Source of the DNA: Clostridia bacterium
GTDB lineage: Bacteria > Bacillota > Clostridia > Christensenellales > Aristaeellaceae
NCBI GenBank assembly: GCA_900759005.1
Contig: CAAEUQ010000029.1
Span: 1-58,451 of the forward strand
DNA length: 58,451 bases
Direction of reading: 5' to 3'
Part shown: positions 1 to 7,159 of the stretch, in pieces
How positions within the stretch are numbered: position 1 is the stretch's first letter
Layout of the letters: each line of letters begins with the position of its first letter
Made by a program: the position numbers and the translations under genes
The notes under the pieces: generated by a model
What the model was told of the DNA's origin: nothing
Databases searched by the model: none
Seen by the model: the letters and a program-made list of their open reading frames with translations, nothing else

Positions 1-50
1 AGCGCCCTGACCAAGCGCGGCAGCAATCGTCTGCGGGCACCGCCCGCCGC
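1..50 (-). repeat. Composite hairpin repeat, copy A1 (cut by window edge)
   Basis: This is the partial left-most copy of the composite repeat family. Read on the minus strand it carries the GCGGGC-GGT-GCCCGC mini-hairpin followed by the 16-nt core GCTGCCGCGCTTGGTC. The alpha hairpin that should follow would lie to the left of base 1. It is in tandem with copy A2, so two elements stand in series here. Its host gene, if any, cannot be assigned. Confidence 0.75.
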
Positions 51-72
51 ATTCTCAAAACGAAGAAACATA

Positions 73-215
73 GCAAATCGAGTCGCCATTCGACTCGATT
101 TGCGGTAAATTGGGTACAAACTGCTGCTCCGAACCAACACAGCTTTTGAATCGCTTCCCGATTCAAAATCGTCCCGACCAAGCGCGGCAGCAATCGTCTG
201 CGGGCACCGCCCGCC
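73..215 (-). repeat. Composite hairpin repeat, copy A2
   Basis: Read on the minus strand the order is: mini-hairpin GCGGGC-GGT-GCCCGC (214-200), the core GCTGCCGCGCTTGGTC, alpha hairpin (168-144; stem TTTTGAATCG, loop GGAAG), a spacer containing TACCCAATTT, and beta hairpin (103-73; 13-bp stem GCAAATCGAGTCG with a 5-nt loop). It overlaps the 3' end of the broken ABC ATPase, whose reading frame runs through the core and stops inside the alpha hairpin. Confidence 0.85.
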
Positions 216-500
216 GAGAGGAAGGAGCGGAGGCGAGGGCGAGGGGGCTGAAAAATTCGTCGAGGGGCGCTTCTTCCATGAGCTTGCCACCATCCATGAA
301 AAGTATGCGATCACCGACTTCGCGCGCAAAACCCATCTCGTGCGTCATAACCACCATCGTCATGCCCGATTTCGCTCCATGCAGAGCGCGCGCACAATCG
401 CAATCCGCTGCTTCCGACCACCCGAAAGCAACGTCTTTGCGCGATCGGCAAGCCCGACGCGGCTCAGCAGCTGCATCTTAAGTGCATTTAAGTCAGTATT
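144..500 (-). pseudogene. Remnant of a polar amino-acid ABC transporter ATPase (GlnQ family)
   Basis: Two minus-strand frames together resemble the C-terminal half of a GlnQ/TcyC-type ATPase. The first (about 480-360) holds a recognisable signature region, LLSGGRKQRIAIVRALCM, and then stops. The second (363 onward) resumes with AKSGMTMVVMTHEMGFAREV, the switch-histidine region. Compared with the intact paralogue at 43667-44407, about 30 residues are missing between them, including Walker B (LLFDEP-type) and the D-loop, and the junction shifts frame. No Walker A half is seen upstream. The C-terminus (after EFFSP) is replaced by residues encoded by repeat copy A2 and stops inside its alpha hairpin. 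This is a dead gene; the deletion boundary is inferred from family knowledge. Confidence 0.8.
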
Positions 501-561
501 TATACATGATATTCAACATAATATGCAACATTAGTGCGTAAATATATAATTAAAGAGATGC

Positions 562-590
562 TTGCCGAATTTACGGAAACGGAGTACAAT
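562..590 (+). promoter_or_regulatory. Promoter of msrC-greA-like operon
   Basis: TTGCCG (562-567), a 17-bp spacer and TACAAT (585-590) form a good sigma-A type promoter 25 bp before the msrC start codon. Confidence 0.7.
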
Positions 591-614
591 GAAAACTGAA
601 AGGTGTGAATTCTC

Positions 615-1097
615 ATGCAGGATTACGATCGATTGATTGCGCAGCTTAAATCACTGTTCGAGGGGGAGGCACACTGGCTTCCGAACTTGTCGAATGCGGC
701 GGCGGCGATATATGGCTTCATGCCGGATTTGAACTGGGCAGGGTTTTATCTTTTAATGGACGGCGTTCTGGTACTGGGGCCGTTTCAGGGAAAACCGGCG
801 TGCATACGGATTCCCTTAGGGCGCGGGGTATGCGGGGTCTGTGCTAAAACGAAGCAGGTGCAGCGGGTTGCGGACGTACACGCTTTTCCGGGACACATTG
901 CGTGCGACGGCGCGTCGAATTCGGAGATTGTGCTGCCGCTGATTCACGAAGGGCGGATCTTGGGGGTACTGGATTTGGACAGTCCCCTATATGACCGGTT
1001 CAGCGAAGCGGATCAGCGGGGATTAGAGGATTGTGCGCGGGTGATTGCGCGGGCGATTTGTGTTTTTGAAGGAGACAGCGTATGTACAACGAACTGA
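615..1097 (+). CDS. msrC: Free methionine-(R)-sulfoxide reductase (GAF-domain fRMsr)
   Basis: A 160-residue single GAF-domain protein that reduces free methionine-R-sulfoxide in the cytoplasm, an antioxidant repair role. The three cysteines of the fRMsr mechanism are present as Cys63 (PACIRIP), Cys73 (RGVCGVC) and Cys97 (HIACDG). Their spacing of 10 and 24 residues matches that of the E. coli enzyme (Cys84, Cys94, Cys118). A fourth cysteine, Cys76, is extra. The ATG at 615 follows an AAAGGTG ribosome site with about 9 nt spacing. The gene overlaps the next one by 16 nt, which suggests translational coupling. Length is normal for the family. Confidence 0.92.
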   Translation: MQDYDRLIAQLKSLFEGEAHWLPNLSNAAAAIYGFMPDLNWAGFYLLMDGVLVLGPFQGKPACIRIPLGRGVCGVCAKTKQVQRVADVHAFPGHIACDGASNSEIVLPLIHEGRILGVLDLDSPLYDRFSEADQRGLEDCARVIARAICVFEGDSVCTTN

Positions 1098-1585
1098 GCG
1101 AAGTGGACATTCAGAAGATGCGCGAGGAGATTGAGCACATTCTGAAGGAAGTACGTCCGAAATGCGTTGAAGATCTGAAGGTAGCGCGCGGTTTCGGCGA
1201 TTTAAGCGAAAATTACGAATACAAGGCGGCGAAGCAGGAGCTGCGGCGCTGCGACAGTCGTTTGCGCTATTTACGCCGGATGATTGACACGGCGAAAGTG
1301 ATCAAGCCGGACTCCGCTACAGATCAGGTAGGTTTATTCGACACGGTTGAAGTTTTCTTTGAAGACGAGGGTGAAACGGATTGTTACCGGATCATGACGA
1401 CGCTGCGCGAAGACGTTATGGCAGGCATCATCAGCAAAGAATCGCCTTTAGGACGCGCCTTACTCGGTCACAAAGTAGGTGATCGCATAAAAGTTCGTGC
1501 GAGCGACTCCGTTGAATACTTCGTTCAAATCCGCGCTCTCCAAAAAGGCGCCGACGACCCGACCCTCCCCATTCGCTCTTTTTGA
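1082..1585 (+). CDS. GreA/GreB-family transcription elongation factor
   Basis: A 167-residue Gre-factor homologue expected to bind the secondary channel of RNA polymerase and stimulate cleavage of backtracked transcripts. The N-terminal coiled coil carries the family tip motif GDLSENYEYKAAK (residues 39-51) with the acidic residues that act at the active site. The C-terminal FKBP-like half contains SKESPLGRALLGHKVGD. Start ATG 1082 lies 5 nt after GGAG and inside the end of msrC. The stop TGA (1583-1585) overlaps the first bases of repeat copy B. It could be a second, specialised GreA rather than the housekeeping one, since its partner here is a stress gene; that is inference. Confidence 0.88.
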   Translation: MYNELSEVDIQKMREEIEHILKEVRPKCVEDLKVARGFGDLSENYEYKAAKQELRRCDSRLRYLRRMIDTAKVIKPDSATDQVGLFDTVEVFFEDEGETDCYRIMTTLREDVMAGIISKESPLGRALLGHKVGDRIKVRASDSVEYFVQIRALQKGADDPTLPIRSF

Positions 1586-1724
1586 GGCTGAGCCTCAACG
1601 CAGTTGCTGCCGCGCTTGGTCACATCGAAATTGAGTCGGGAAGCGACTCAATTTCTTACTTGTTTCGTGATAGGACTTTGTTCCCAATTTGACGCGAATC
1701 GAGTCGGGAAGCGACTCGATTCGC
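1584..1724 (+). repeat. Composite hairpin repeat, copy B
   Basis: It starts with the palindrome GAGGCTGAGCCTC (1584-1596), which overlaps the stop codon of the GreA-like gene. Then come the core GCTGCCGCGCTTGGTC, the alpha hairpin (1627-1655; 12-bp stem GAAATTGAGTCG, loop GGAAG), a spacer containing TTCCCAATTTGAC, and the beta hairpin (1694-1724; 13-bp stem GCGAATCGAGTCG, loop GGAAG). The GCGGGC mini-hairpin of the other copies is absent. Its orientation is plus, the same as the gene it terminates. Confidence 0.85.
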
Positions 1725-1815
1725 TTTGTTTGTTCATTTTAAGAATGCAAAAGCGACCGCATTTTTGTCGTTCGATCGCTTTTATGTATTCCGGTTAACA
1801 TCGAACAAAGCGCAA

Positions 1816-1980
1816 CCTATGCTCCAACATAGGGGGTGCAAGCCGCCACCACGGCGGCGCAGCGACCAGCAAATTGCGAACAGCGTGCTGCTTCGTACCA
1901 CAAAGAAATCGGGTCGCTTCCCGACCCGATTTCGCCGCGACCAAGCGCGGCAGCAAGTGTCAGCGGGCACCGCCCGCCGC
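1816..1980 (-). repeat. Composite hairpin repeat, copy C
   Basis: Read on the minus strand: mini-hairpin GCGGGC-GGT-GCCCGC (1977-1963), the core, alpha hairpin (1933-1905; stem GAAATCGGGTCG, loop GGAAG), a spacer containing CAATTTG, and beta hairpin (1858-1842; stem GCCGCC, loop GTGGT). A further small inverted repeat, CCTATG with CATAGG, lies at 1816-1833. It faces copy B tail to tail between two convergent genes. It supplies the stop codon of the serine hydrolase (TGA, 1962-1960). Confidence 0.85.
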
Positions 1981-2787
1981 GTGCCAGGCGATTGACAGAG
2001 GGAGGGTTTTGTGAATTAACAGGGCTTGACCGTACATTCCGCCTTTCATCATCCATTCGGGGGACTCCACTTCGGCGAACGGATCGTGCGGGTGCAGCTC
2101 GTATTCGCGCGCGTACATCAGGCGAATCCACGCCTCCGAAACATAGTGCCGACCCTCAAAAACGCCGCCGCAGGCGTACATCGCGCCGAGCTTTACCACG
2201 TCGTCCGAGCGCAGGTACAGCCCCGTCGCACCGATCGGATGCCCCTCGGGACAGCGACTCCACGCGTATTCGCGGAAATGCATCGGGCGAAATAACCGCT
2301 CCGCCAGAAACAGCTCGACGTCCTTGCCCGATACGCGCTCGACCAGCCGCGCAAGCAGGTAAAACGCCGCGTCGCTATAATGCCTTTCGCTGCCCGGTTC
2401 GAGCGGCAGCGGGCGATCGAATACCATCGACAGGTAATCGTCCGTCGGATAGGCGCTTACGTCCTCCGCGTCGATGTCCAGAAAGCCTTCATCAAATCCA
2501 ATCCGGTGGCGCAGCGCGTGATCAATCGTCACGTCCGCCCATTTAGGATCCATTCCCCGCCGCCAGCCAAAATAGCGCAGAATCGGATCGGAAACATCGA
2601 GCTTGCCCTCGTCGCGCAGCATTCCGATCGCCGTGGAAACAAACGTTTTCGCCACGGAATAGCAGTTTCCGCAGTTGCTGTGCGGCTGAATGCGCTCGTA
2701 AATCGCCTCATCGGGCGACCAGAGCGCGAAATCATACATCGTCGGCTCCAGCGCGCGCGCCTTTTCGAGCCAATCGTGTGCATTCAT
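1960..2787 (-). CDS. Serine hydrolase of the beta-lactamase/class C family, C-terminally truncated
   Basis: A 275-residue cytosolic penicillin-binding-protein-like hydrolase. The SxxK catalytic motif is SVAK (Ser44, Lys47 from the chosen start). The usual YxN motif appears as YSD in HYSDAAFYLL. The substrate is unknown; relatives include esterases and peptidases. I chose ATG 2787 because it sits 6 nt after GAGGTG; an ATG at 2808 lies within the -10 region. The C-terminus reads IAWHA and then runs into repeat copy C, which encodes AGGAR and the stop. Related proteins usually continue past a WHAxG-like segment to close the fold, so the last strand may be missing and the protein may be inactive. 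No signal peptide is seen. Confidence 0.75.
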   Translation of the reverse strand: MNAHDWLEKARALEPTMYDFALWSPDEAIYERIQPHSNCGNCYSVAKTFVSTAIGMLRDEGKLDVSDPILRYFGWRRGMDPKWADVTIDHALRHRIGFDEGFLDIDAEDVSAYPTDDYLSMVFDRPLPLEPGSERHYSDAAFYLLARLVERVSGKDVELFLAERLFRPMHFREYAWSRCPEGHPIGATGLYLRSDDVVKLGAMYACGGVFEGRHYVSEAWIRLMYAREYELHPHDPFAEVESPEWMMKGGMYGQALLIHKTLPLSIAWHAAGGAR

Positions 2788-2806
2788 GTGCTTCACCTCA
2801 TCATAC

Positions 2807-2836
2807 ATTATAAACGATTGTTGAATCTTTCGTCAA
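2807..2836 (-). promoter_or_regulatory. Promoter of the serine hydrolase gene
   Basis: On the minus strand TTGACG (2836-2831), an 18-bp spacer and TATAAT (2812-2807). It is back to back with the plus-strand promoter of the alpha/beta hydrolase. Confidence 0.7.
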
Positions 2837-2839
2837 GTC

Positions 2840-2868
2840 TTTACAAAACGCCCGATTTGCGGTAATAT
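2840..2868 (+). promoter_or_regulatory. Promoter of the alpha/beta hydrolase gene
   Basis: TTTACA (2840-2845), a 17-bp spacer and TAATAT (2863-2868), placed 18 bp before the start codon. The two -35 boxes of this divergent pair are only 3 bp apart, so the genes may share control. Confidence 0.6.
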
Positions 2869-2886
2869 AAATGCGGAGGCGATAAA

Positions 2887-3789
2887 ATGACGACGAAACT
2901 GCTGACGATTGAAAGCCGCGCGGACGGTCTGCCGCTGTCGGTTCTGCTGGCGCTGCCGGAGGGTGAGCCGCGCGCGCTGGTTCAGTTTTCCCACGGCATG
3001 GCGGAGCATAAGGAGCGGTATTTGCCGCTGATGGAGCGGCTCGCAAACGCGGGCTATGCCTGCATGATCAACGACCACCGCGGTCATGGTGCAAGCGTTC
3101 GTTCGAACGCCGATCTCGGCTATTTCTACAATCACGGAGATACCGCGCTTGTGGATGATCTTCACCAGCTCACGGAATACTTCCGCGCAATGTTTCCCGG
3201 CAAAAAGCTCACGCTCGTCGGGCACAGCATGGGCTCGTTCGCCGCACGCGCATACGCCGCGAAATACGGCAGCGATATTGACGCGCTCGTATTGTCCGGA
3301 AGCCCCGGATACAACGCCGCCGCGCCGGTCGCGCTGGCGCTGATCGCCGTCGTTCGCCTGTTCAAGGGCGACCACGCGAAGAGCGGATTCCTCGATTCGC
3401 TTTTGAACGGCTCGTTTGCAAAGAATTTTCCCGGCGATTCCAAATTCCTGTGGCTGAGCGCAAACCGCGAAAACGTCGCGCGGTACGACGCCGACCCGCT
3501 CTGCGGATTCCCGTTCACCGTAAACGGCTATCGGTCGCTGGTGAAGCTCATGCGCGCCGCATACGACAAGCGCACGCGCATCCGCGAGGATTTGCCGGTG
3601 CTGTTCCTGTCCGGCGCGGACGATCCCTGCGCGCCGAACCATGCAGGCTTTGAAGCGGCGATTCAGAATCTGAAGGATCGCGGCTGCAAAAACGTGTCGG
3701 GCAAAATGTATCCTGGGCTGCGCCACGAAATCTTCAATGAAACCGCCGAAGAACCGAAAAACGCGCTGATGAATTTCATTGCGGAATAG
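2887..3789 (+). CDS. Alpha/beta hydrolase, monoacylglycerol lipase/lysophospholipase type
   Basis: A 300-residue cytosolic serine hydrolase of the PldB/MGL group, likely cleaving monoacylglycerols or lysophospholipids. The oxyanion-hole region HGMAEHKERY (from residue 36) is typical of the group. The nucleophile elbow is GHSMGS (Ser near 114), the acid is in SGADDPCAPN (near 247) and the histidine in GLRHEIFNE (near 276). All three catalytic residues are present and the length is normal. The start ATG 2887 follows GGAGG. It ends with TAG and is followed by a terminator shared with the convergent cyclophilin operon. Confidence 0.88.
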   Translation: MTTKLLTIESRADGLPLSVLLALPEGEPRALVQFSHGMAEHKERYLPLMERLANAGYACMINDHRGHGASVRSNADLGYFYNHGDTALVDDLHQLTEYFRAMFPGKKLTLVGHSMGSFAARAYAAKYGSDIDALVLSGSPGYNAAAPVALALIAVVRLFKGDHAKSGFLDSLLNGSFAKNFPGDSKFLWLSANRENVARYDADPLCGFPFTVNGYRSLVKLMRAAYDKRTRIREDLPVLFLSGADDPCAPNHAGFEAAIQNLKDRGCKNVSGKMYPGLRHEIFNETAEEPKNALMNFIAE

Positions 3790-3811
3790 GATAATTCACA
3801 GGCATCCAAAC

Positions 3812-3853
3812 AAAAACGAAGAGACCGCCGCAAAGCGATCTCTTTTTCGTTTT
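3812..3853. terminator. Bidirectional intrinsic terminator
   Basis: An interrupted stem (ACGAAGAGACCGC pairing with GCGATCTCTTTTTCGT) is flanked by A-rich sequence on the left and T-rich sequence on the right. It serves both converging transcription units. Confidence 0.65.
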
Positions 3854-3861
3854 CTCCATTC

Positions 3862-4389
3862 TTACCGGCTGCCGTATTTTTCCAGCGGGTAGTCTTTTCC
3901 GAAGGTTTCTACCGTGACTTTGCGCATTTTCTGCTCGGTCGTCGGGCGATCCTGGCGGTCGGTACGGACGGATGCGATTTCGTCCACCGTTTCGATACCC
4001 TCCGTGACCTTGCCGAACGCGGCGTAGCTGCCGTCGAGATGCGGCGCGTCCGCGTGCATGATGAAGAACTGGCTGCCGGCAGAATTCGGCATTCCGCTGC
4101 GCGCCATGGAGATCACGCCGCGGGTATGGCGCAGGGTGTTTTCGCGATAGCCGTTGCGCGCAAATTCGCCCTTGATCGTATAGCCCGGGCCGCCCATGCC
4201 GGTGCCGGTCGGATCGCCGCCCTGAATCATGAAGCCGGGAATGACGCGATGGAAGATCAGCCCGTCGTAATAGCCCTTGGACGCGAGAGATACAAAATTC
4301 GCCACGGTGTTCGGCGCGATTTCGGGATAGAGCTCCAGCTTGATCGTCTTTCCGGATTCCATTTCAATGGTCACAATCGGGTTCTGCAT
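3862..4389 (-). CDS. Peptidyl-prolyl cis-trans isomerase, cyclophilin type (cytosolic)
   Basis: A 175-residue cyclophilin catalysing proline isomerisation during protein folding. Characteristic segments are FHRVIPGFMIQGGDPTGTG, GVISMARSGMPNSAGSQFFI and YAAFGKVTEG. They contain the arginine of FHRVI and the QFFI residues of the active site. There is no signal peptide. The start at 4389 is set by AAGGAGG 8 nt upstream; upstream in-frame methionines belong to the antisense of the neighbour. It is the last gene of the recJ-rel-hemZ operon and lies 13 nt after a lipoprotein paralogue, so this is a tandem duplication with different cell locations. Confidence 0.92.
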   Translation of the reverse strand: MQNPIVTIEMESGKTIKLELYPEIAPNTVANFVSLASKGYYDGLIFHRVIPGFMIQGGDPTGTGMGGPGYTIKGEFARNGYRENTLRHTRGVISMARSGMPNSAGSQFFIMHADAPHLDGSYAAFGKVTEGIETVDEIASVRTDRQDRPTTEQKMRKVTVETFGKDYPLEKYGSR

Positions 4390-4402
4390 GATGATTGCCT
4401 CC

Positions 4403-5020
4403 TTAATTGCTAATGGTCTGATAGGGGTATTCGTAATCGTGGGTATTGACGCGGATATAGCGAATCGTGCGCCGCTTGAGCGGGACATAGCGCGCGTCCA
4501 CCGCCTGCAGCGCGATCGAATCGATTGCGGAAAGCGTTTCCTCGTCCAGCGCGCGCCCGAACGACGCATAATGCCCGTCGTATTCGGGGTAATTGCCCTG
4601 CATAATGAAGAACTGGCTGCTGGCGGAATTCACGTCGCCCTCGCGCCGCGCCATGGAAATCGTGCCGCGCATATGCGATGGATTGTCCTTTCCAAAGCCG
4701 TTATCGGCAAATTCGCCGCGAATGGTGTAGTCCGTGCCGCCGGTACCGTCGTTGTTCGGGTCGCCGGATTGAATCAGCACGCCCGGAACGACGCGGAAGA
4801 ACTCCAGCCCGTCGTAAAACCCCTGATTCGCCAGCGCGATGAAATTGCCCACCGTGTTCGGCGCGGCGGAGTAATACAGTTCAAAGCGCATTTCGCTGCC
4901 GTCGTCCATGGTGATCGTCGCGATCGGATTCGGCGCGGCGGCAAGCGGATCCTCGGTTTTGCACGCCGAAAGCGCGAGCAGCAGCGCCGCGGCGATCAGG
5001 ATCAGAAGCGCGCGCTTCAT
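4403..5020 (-). CDS. Cyclophilin-type peptidyl-prolyl isomerase, predicted lipoprotein
   Basis: 205 residues. A hydrophobic signal peptide (residues 1-19) ends in the lipobox LSAC with Cys20, so the protein is probably lipid-anchored outside the membrane. The cyclophilin fold is clear from FFRVVPGVLIQSGDPNNDG, GTISMARREGDVNSASSQFF and YASFGRALDEE. The usual HRV histidine is Phe here (FFRVV), while the arginine is kept. A C-terminal tail of about 30 residues (from AVDARYVPL) is not part of the usual domain. The start codon overlaps the hemZ stop in an ATGA arrangement. It likely folds exported proteins, the way PrsA-type isomerases do; that role is inferred. Confidence 0.9.
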   Translation of the reverse strand: MKRALLILIAAALLLALSACKTEDPLAAAPNPIATITMDDGSEMRFELYYSAAPNTVGNFIALANQGFYDGLEFFRVVPGVLIQSGDPNNDGTGGTDYTIRGEFADNGFGKDNPSHMRGTISMARREGDVNSASSQFFIMQGNYPEYDGHYASFGRALDEETLSAIDSIALQAVDARYVPLKRRTIRYIRVNTHDYEYPYQTISN

Positions 5021-6534
5021 GCCCGCGCCTCTGGGAAGATCATTTCGCGCTTGCGTGCGATCATTTCATCCACGCGCGAGACGTACTGCTCGATGTTTCG
5101 CACGTTGGCGGCGCGCTCGATGCGCAGCTGAATATTCGAAAACCGGAGCAGATCCGGATCATAGCCGCTCAGCACGGCGCGCTCATCCTGATTGAACAGC
5201 CATTTGCTGATCGCTCCCGCGCCCAGCGCGAGCACGCTCGCAGTTTCCTCCATATTGCCGATGTTGTAAAGGCACGCCTTTCCGGGTTTGGCATAGCCGA
5301 CGTTTTCGAGATTGCCCGCCATGTATTTCTGGCGATAGAGATAATACGGCTTCCAGCCCGCAGCCGTCAGCCTTTCGCGCGCCAGATCGATCATCTTCTG
5401 TGCGCCCGCGGCGGAAACCTGCCCGTGCGCGCCGTTCTGGACGTGCATCTGCTCGTGCAGCTTGCTGGATCGTTTGATCGCCAGCGCGTGAACGGTCACG
5501 GAATCGGGGCTCAATTCGATCACCTTTTCGATCGATCGCGCGAAGATTTCCGGCGTTTCGCCCGGCAGCGCGGCGATTAAATCCATATTGATGTCCTGAA
5601 AGCCCATTTCGCGCGCAAGCTCGTACGCACGAACGGTGTCCGCGCCGGTATGCGCCCTGCCGACGCGCGCGAGCGTTTCGTCCGAGAACGTCTGGGGATT
5701 GACGGAAATGCGGTTGACGCGGCGATCGAGCATCATTTGCAGCTTTTCGCGATCGATCGTGTCGGGTCTGCCCGCCTCGACAGTCCATTCCTTCGCGCCG
5801 GGGAATGCGCTTTGCGCTGCGTCCAGCACCCTCGCGAGGGCGGACGCCGGAATTGCCGTGGGCGTTCCGCCGCCGATATAGCCCGCGCGCAGCTTAAGTC
5901 CCTTTTCGCGCATCATTTTGCCGCATTCGACGATTTCATGCTCCAGCGCGGCGACATACGGCTCGACCAGCTTACCATTCCCAATTTCGCCGGACGCGAA
6001 CGAGCAATACGAGCAGCGCGTAGCGCAGAACGGAATGCCGATATAGAGATCGAATTCATCCTTTTCCGGATGGAGAATGCCCGTTTGCATATCCGCAATC
6101 TGGCTGAGCAGCTCCGCACGATCGGGCGAAACGTCGAACGTCTCGCAGAGCCTTCTCCTCGCCTGCTCGCGATTCAGCCCCGCATCCAGTCCCTCGTACA
6201 GAAGCCGCGTCGGGCGTATGCCGGTGAGCGCGCCCCACGGGAGATTCATGCCCGTCATTTCCTTCAAAAGGCGATAGAGCCCGTCCTTGACGCAGCGTTT
6301 GCGCGCGCGCTTGATTTCAATCGGGTGTCCGGCACAGATGAGCGTTTCGGTTCGGCGGCAATGGTTTTCGCACGACCAATCGTCGATCCAGACGCCGTTT
6401 TCCTCGCGCGCCGTATGTGTAAACGTCTTTTCCGGCGCGTCCGTTACGAAATCCACGTCGCCGTAAAACAGGCGCAGCACGTCGCCCAGATCGTTTTCAA
6501 ATTCGGGCGTTGCGGTGATCAGGCGAATTTTCAT
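5017..6534 (-). CDS. hemZ: HemZ-like oxygen-independent coproporphyrinogen III oxidase family radical SAM enzyme
   Basis: 505 residues. The radical-SAM cluster motif is CATRCSYC (Cys170, Cys174, Cys177), preceded by a HemZ-specific N-terminal region of about 160 residues. SAM-binding segments include YIGGGTPTAI and the downstream TVEAGRPDTI. HemZ-like proteins belong to the HemN family, but many lack proven coproporphyrinogen dehydrogenase activity, and some family members are heme chaperones or act on other substrates. No other heme genes are in the window. It overlaps its neighbours by 4 nt on both sides, a tightly coupled operon position also seen in other Clostridia. Confidence 0.88.
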   Translation of the reverse strand: MKIRLITATPEFENDLGDVLRLFYGDVDFVTDAPEKTFTHTAREENGVWIDDWSCENHCRRTETLICAGHPIEIKRARKRCVKDGLYRLLKEMTGMNLPWGALTGIRPTRLLYEGLDAGLNREQARRRLCETFDVSPDRAELLSQIADMQTGILHPEKDEFDLYIGIPFCATRCSYCSFASGEIGNGKLVEPYVAALEHEIVECGKMMREKGLKLRAGYIGGGTPTAIPASALARVLDAAQSAFPGAKEWTVEAGRPDTIDREKLQMMLDRRVNRISVNPQTFSDETLARVGRAHTGADTVRAYELAREMGFQDINMDLIAALPGETPEIFARSIEKVIELSPDSVTVHALAIKRSSKLHEQMHVQNGAHGQVSAAGAQKMIDLARERLTAAGWKPYYLYRQKYMAGNLENVGYAKPGKACLYNIGNMEETASVLALGAGAISKWLFNQDERAVLSGYDPDLLRFSNIQLRIERAANVRNIEQYVSRVDEMIARKREMIFPEARA

Positions 6535-7157
6535 AGCCGATACCTCCTGCGCTCCGCCAGAATGGTGGTTTCCCCGCCGTGACCGGGCAGCACGCGCGTG
6601 TCCTCCGGCAGCGCAAACAGCGTTTTCAGCGACCGCGCAATGGCGAACATATCGCCGCCGAACAGATCCGTGCGCCCGTAGCCCGCCTGAAACAGCGTAT
6701 CGCCCGAGAACAGAATCCTTCCCGCCGCATCGTAAAAGCAGACCGAACCGCGCGTATGCCCGGGCGTTGGAATCACGGAAAGCTTCACGCCGCAGACGCT
6801 GATTTCGTCCTCCAGCGGCTCGATATCGATTCTCTCGGGCAGCTTCAGCACGGAAACCTCCGGATTAAACGCGTTTTTCACCGGATTGGTCAGCAGTTCC
6901 GCGTCCTTTTCGGAAACGTAGACCTCCGCGCCGGTTTCCTTCTGAAGGGGCGCAGCGGCGAGCATATGATCGAAATGCCCGTGCGTAAGCAGAATTGCGG
7001 AAAGCGTGCGTCCGGATTCGGCAATCGCCGCGTTCAGCGCACTCAAATCGTCGCCCGGATCGATCAAAAACGCGTCTCCCCGCCCGTCGGGGCACACGAG
7101 ATACGCGTTCGTCTGATACGCCCCGCACGGCAGGGCGCGAATTTCATTTGGATTCAT
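6531..7157 (-). CDS. Metallo-beta-lactamase fold hydrolase (glyoxalase II-like)
   Basis: 208 residues with the binuclear metal motif THGHFDHM (HxHxDH), a second histidine in IPTPGHTRGSV, the bridging aspartate in FSGDTLF, and a terminal histidine in VLPGHGGET. This set is typical of the YcbL/glyoxalase II-like branch that hydrolyses small thioesters, but the substrate is not known. I start at ATG 7157, which has AAAGG 9 nt upstream. A TTG at 7163, overlapping the dtd stop, is a weaker alternative with only 3 nt spacing. It commonly neighbours rel, dtd and hemZ in Firmicutes. Confidence 0.88.
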   Translation of the reverse strand: MNPNEIRALPCGAYQTNAYLVCPDGRGDAFLIDPGDDLSALNAAIAESGRTLSAILLTHGHFDHMLAAAPLQKETGAEVYVSEKDAELLTNPVKNAFNPEVSVLKLPERIDIEPLEDEISVCGVKLSVIPTPGHTRGSVCFYDAAGRILFSGDTLFQAGYGRTDLFGGDMFAIARSLKTLFALPEDTRVLPGHGGETTILAERRRYRL

Positions 7158-7159
7158 AT

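Noticed and set aside
1584..1724. Integron attC site or ordinary rho-independent terminator as explanation of the composite repeat.
   Set aside because: No integrase core sites or cassette boundaries are seen, and the hairpins are not followed by a T-run on the sense strand. A role in termination or RNA stability remains possible but is not shown.
1726..2546. Arg-rich plus-strand frames covering repeat copy C and the serine hydrolase.
   Set aside because: They are made of repeat sequence and antisense hydrolase sequence, and carry no start signal.
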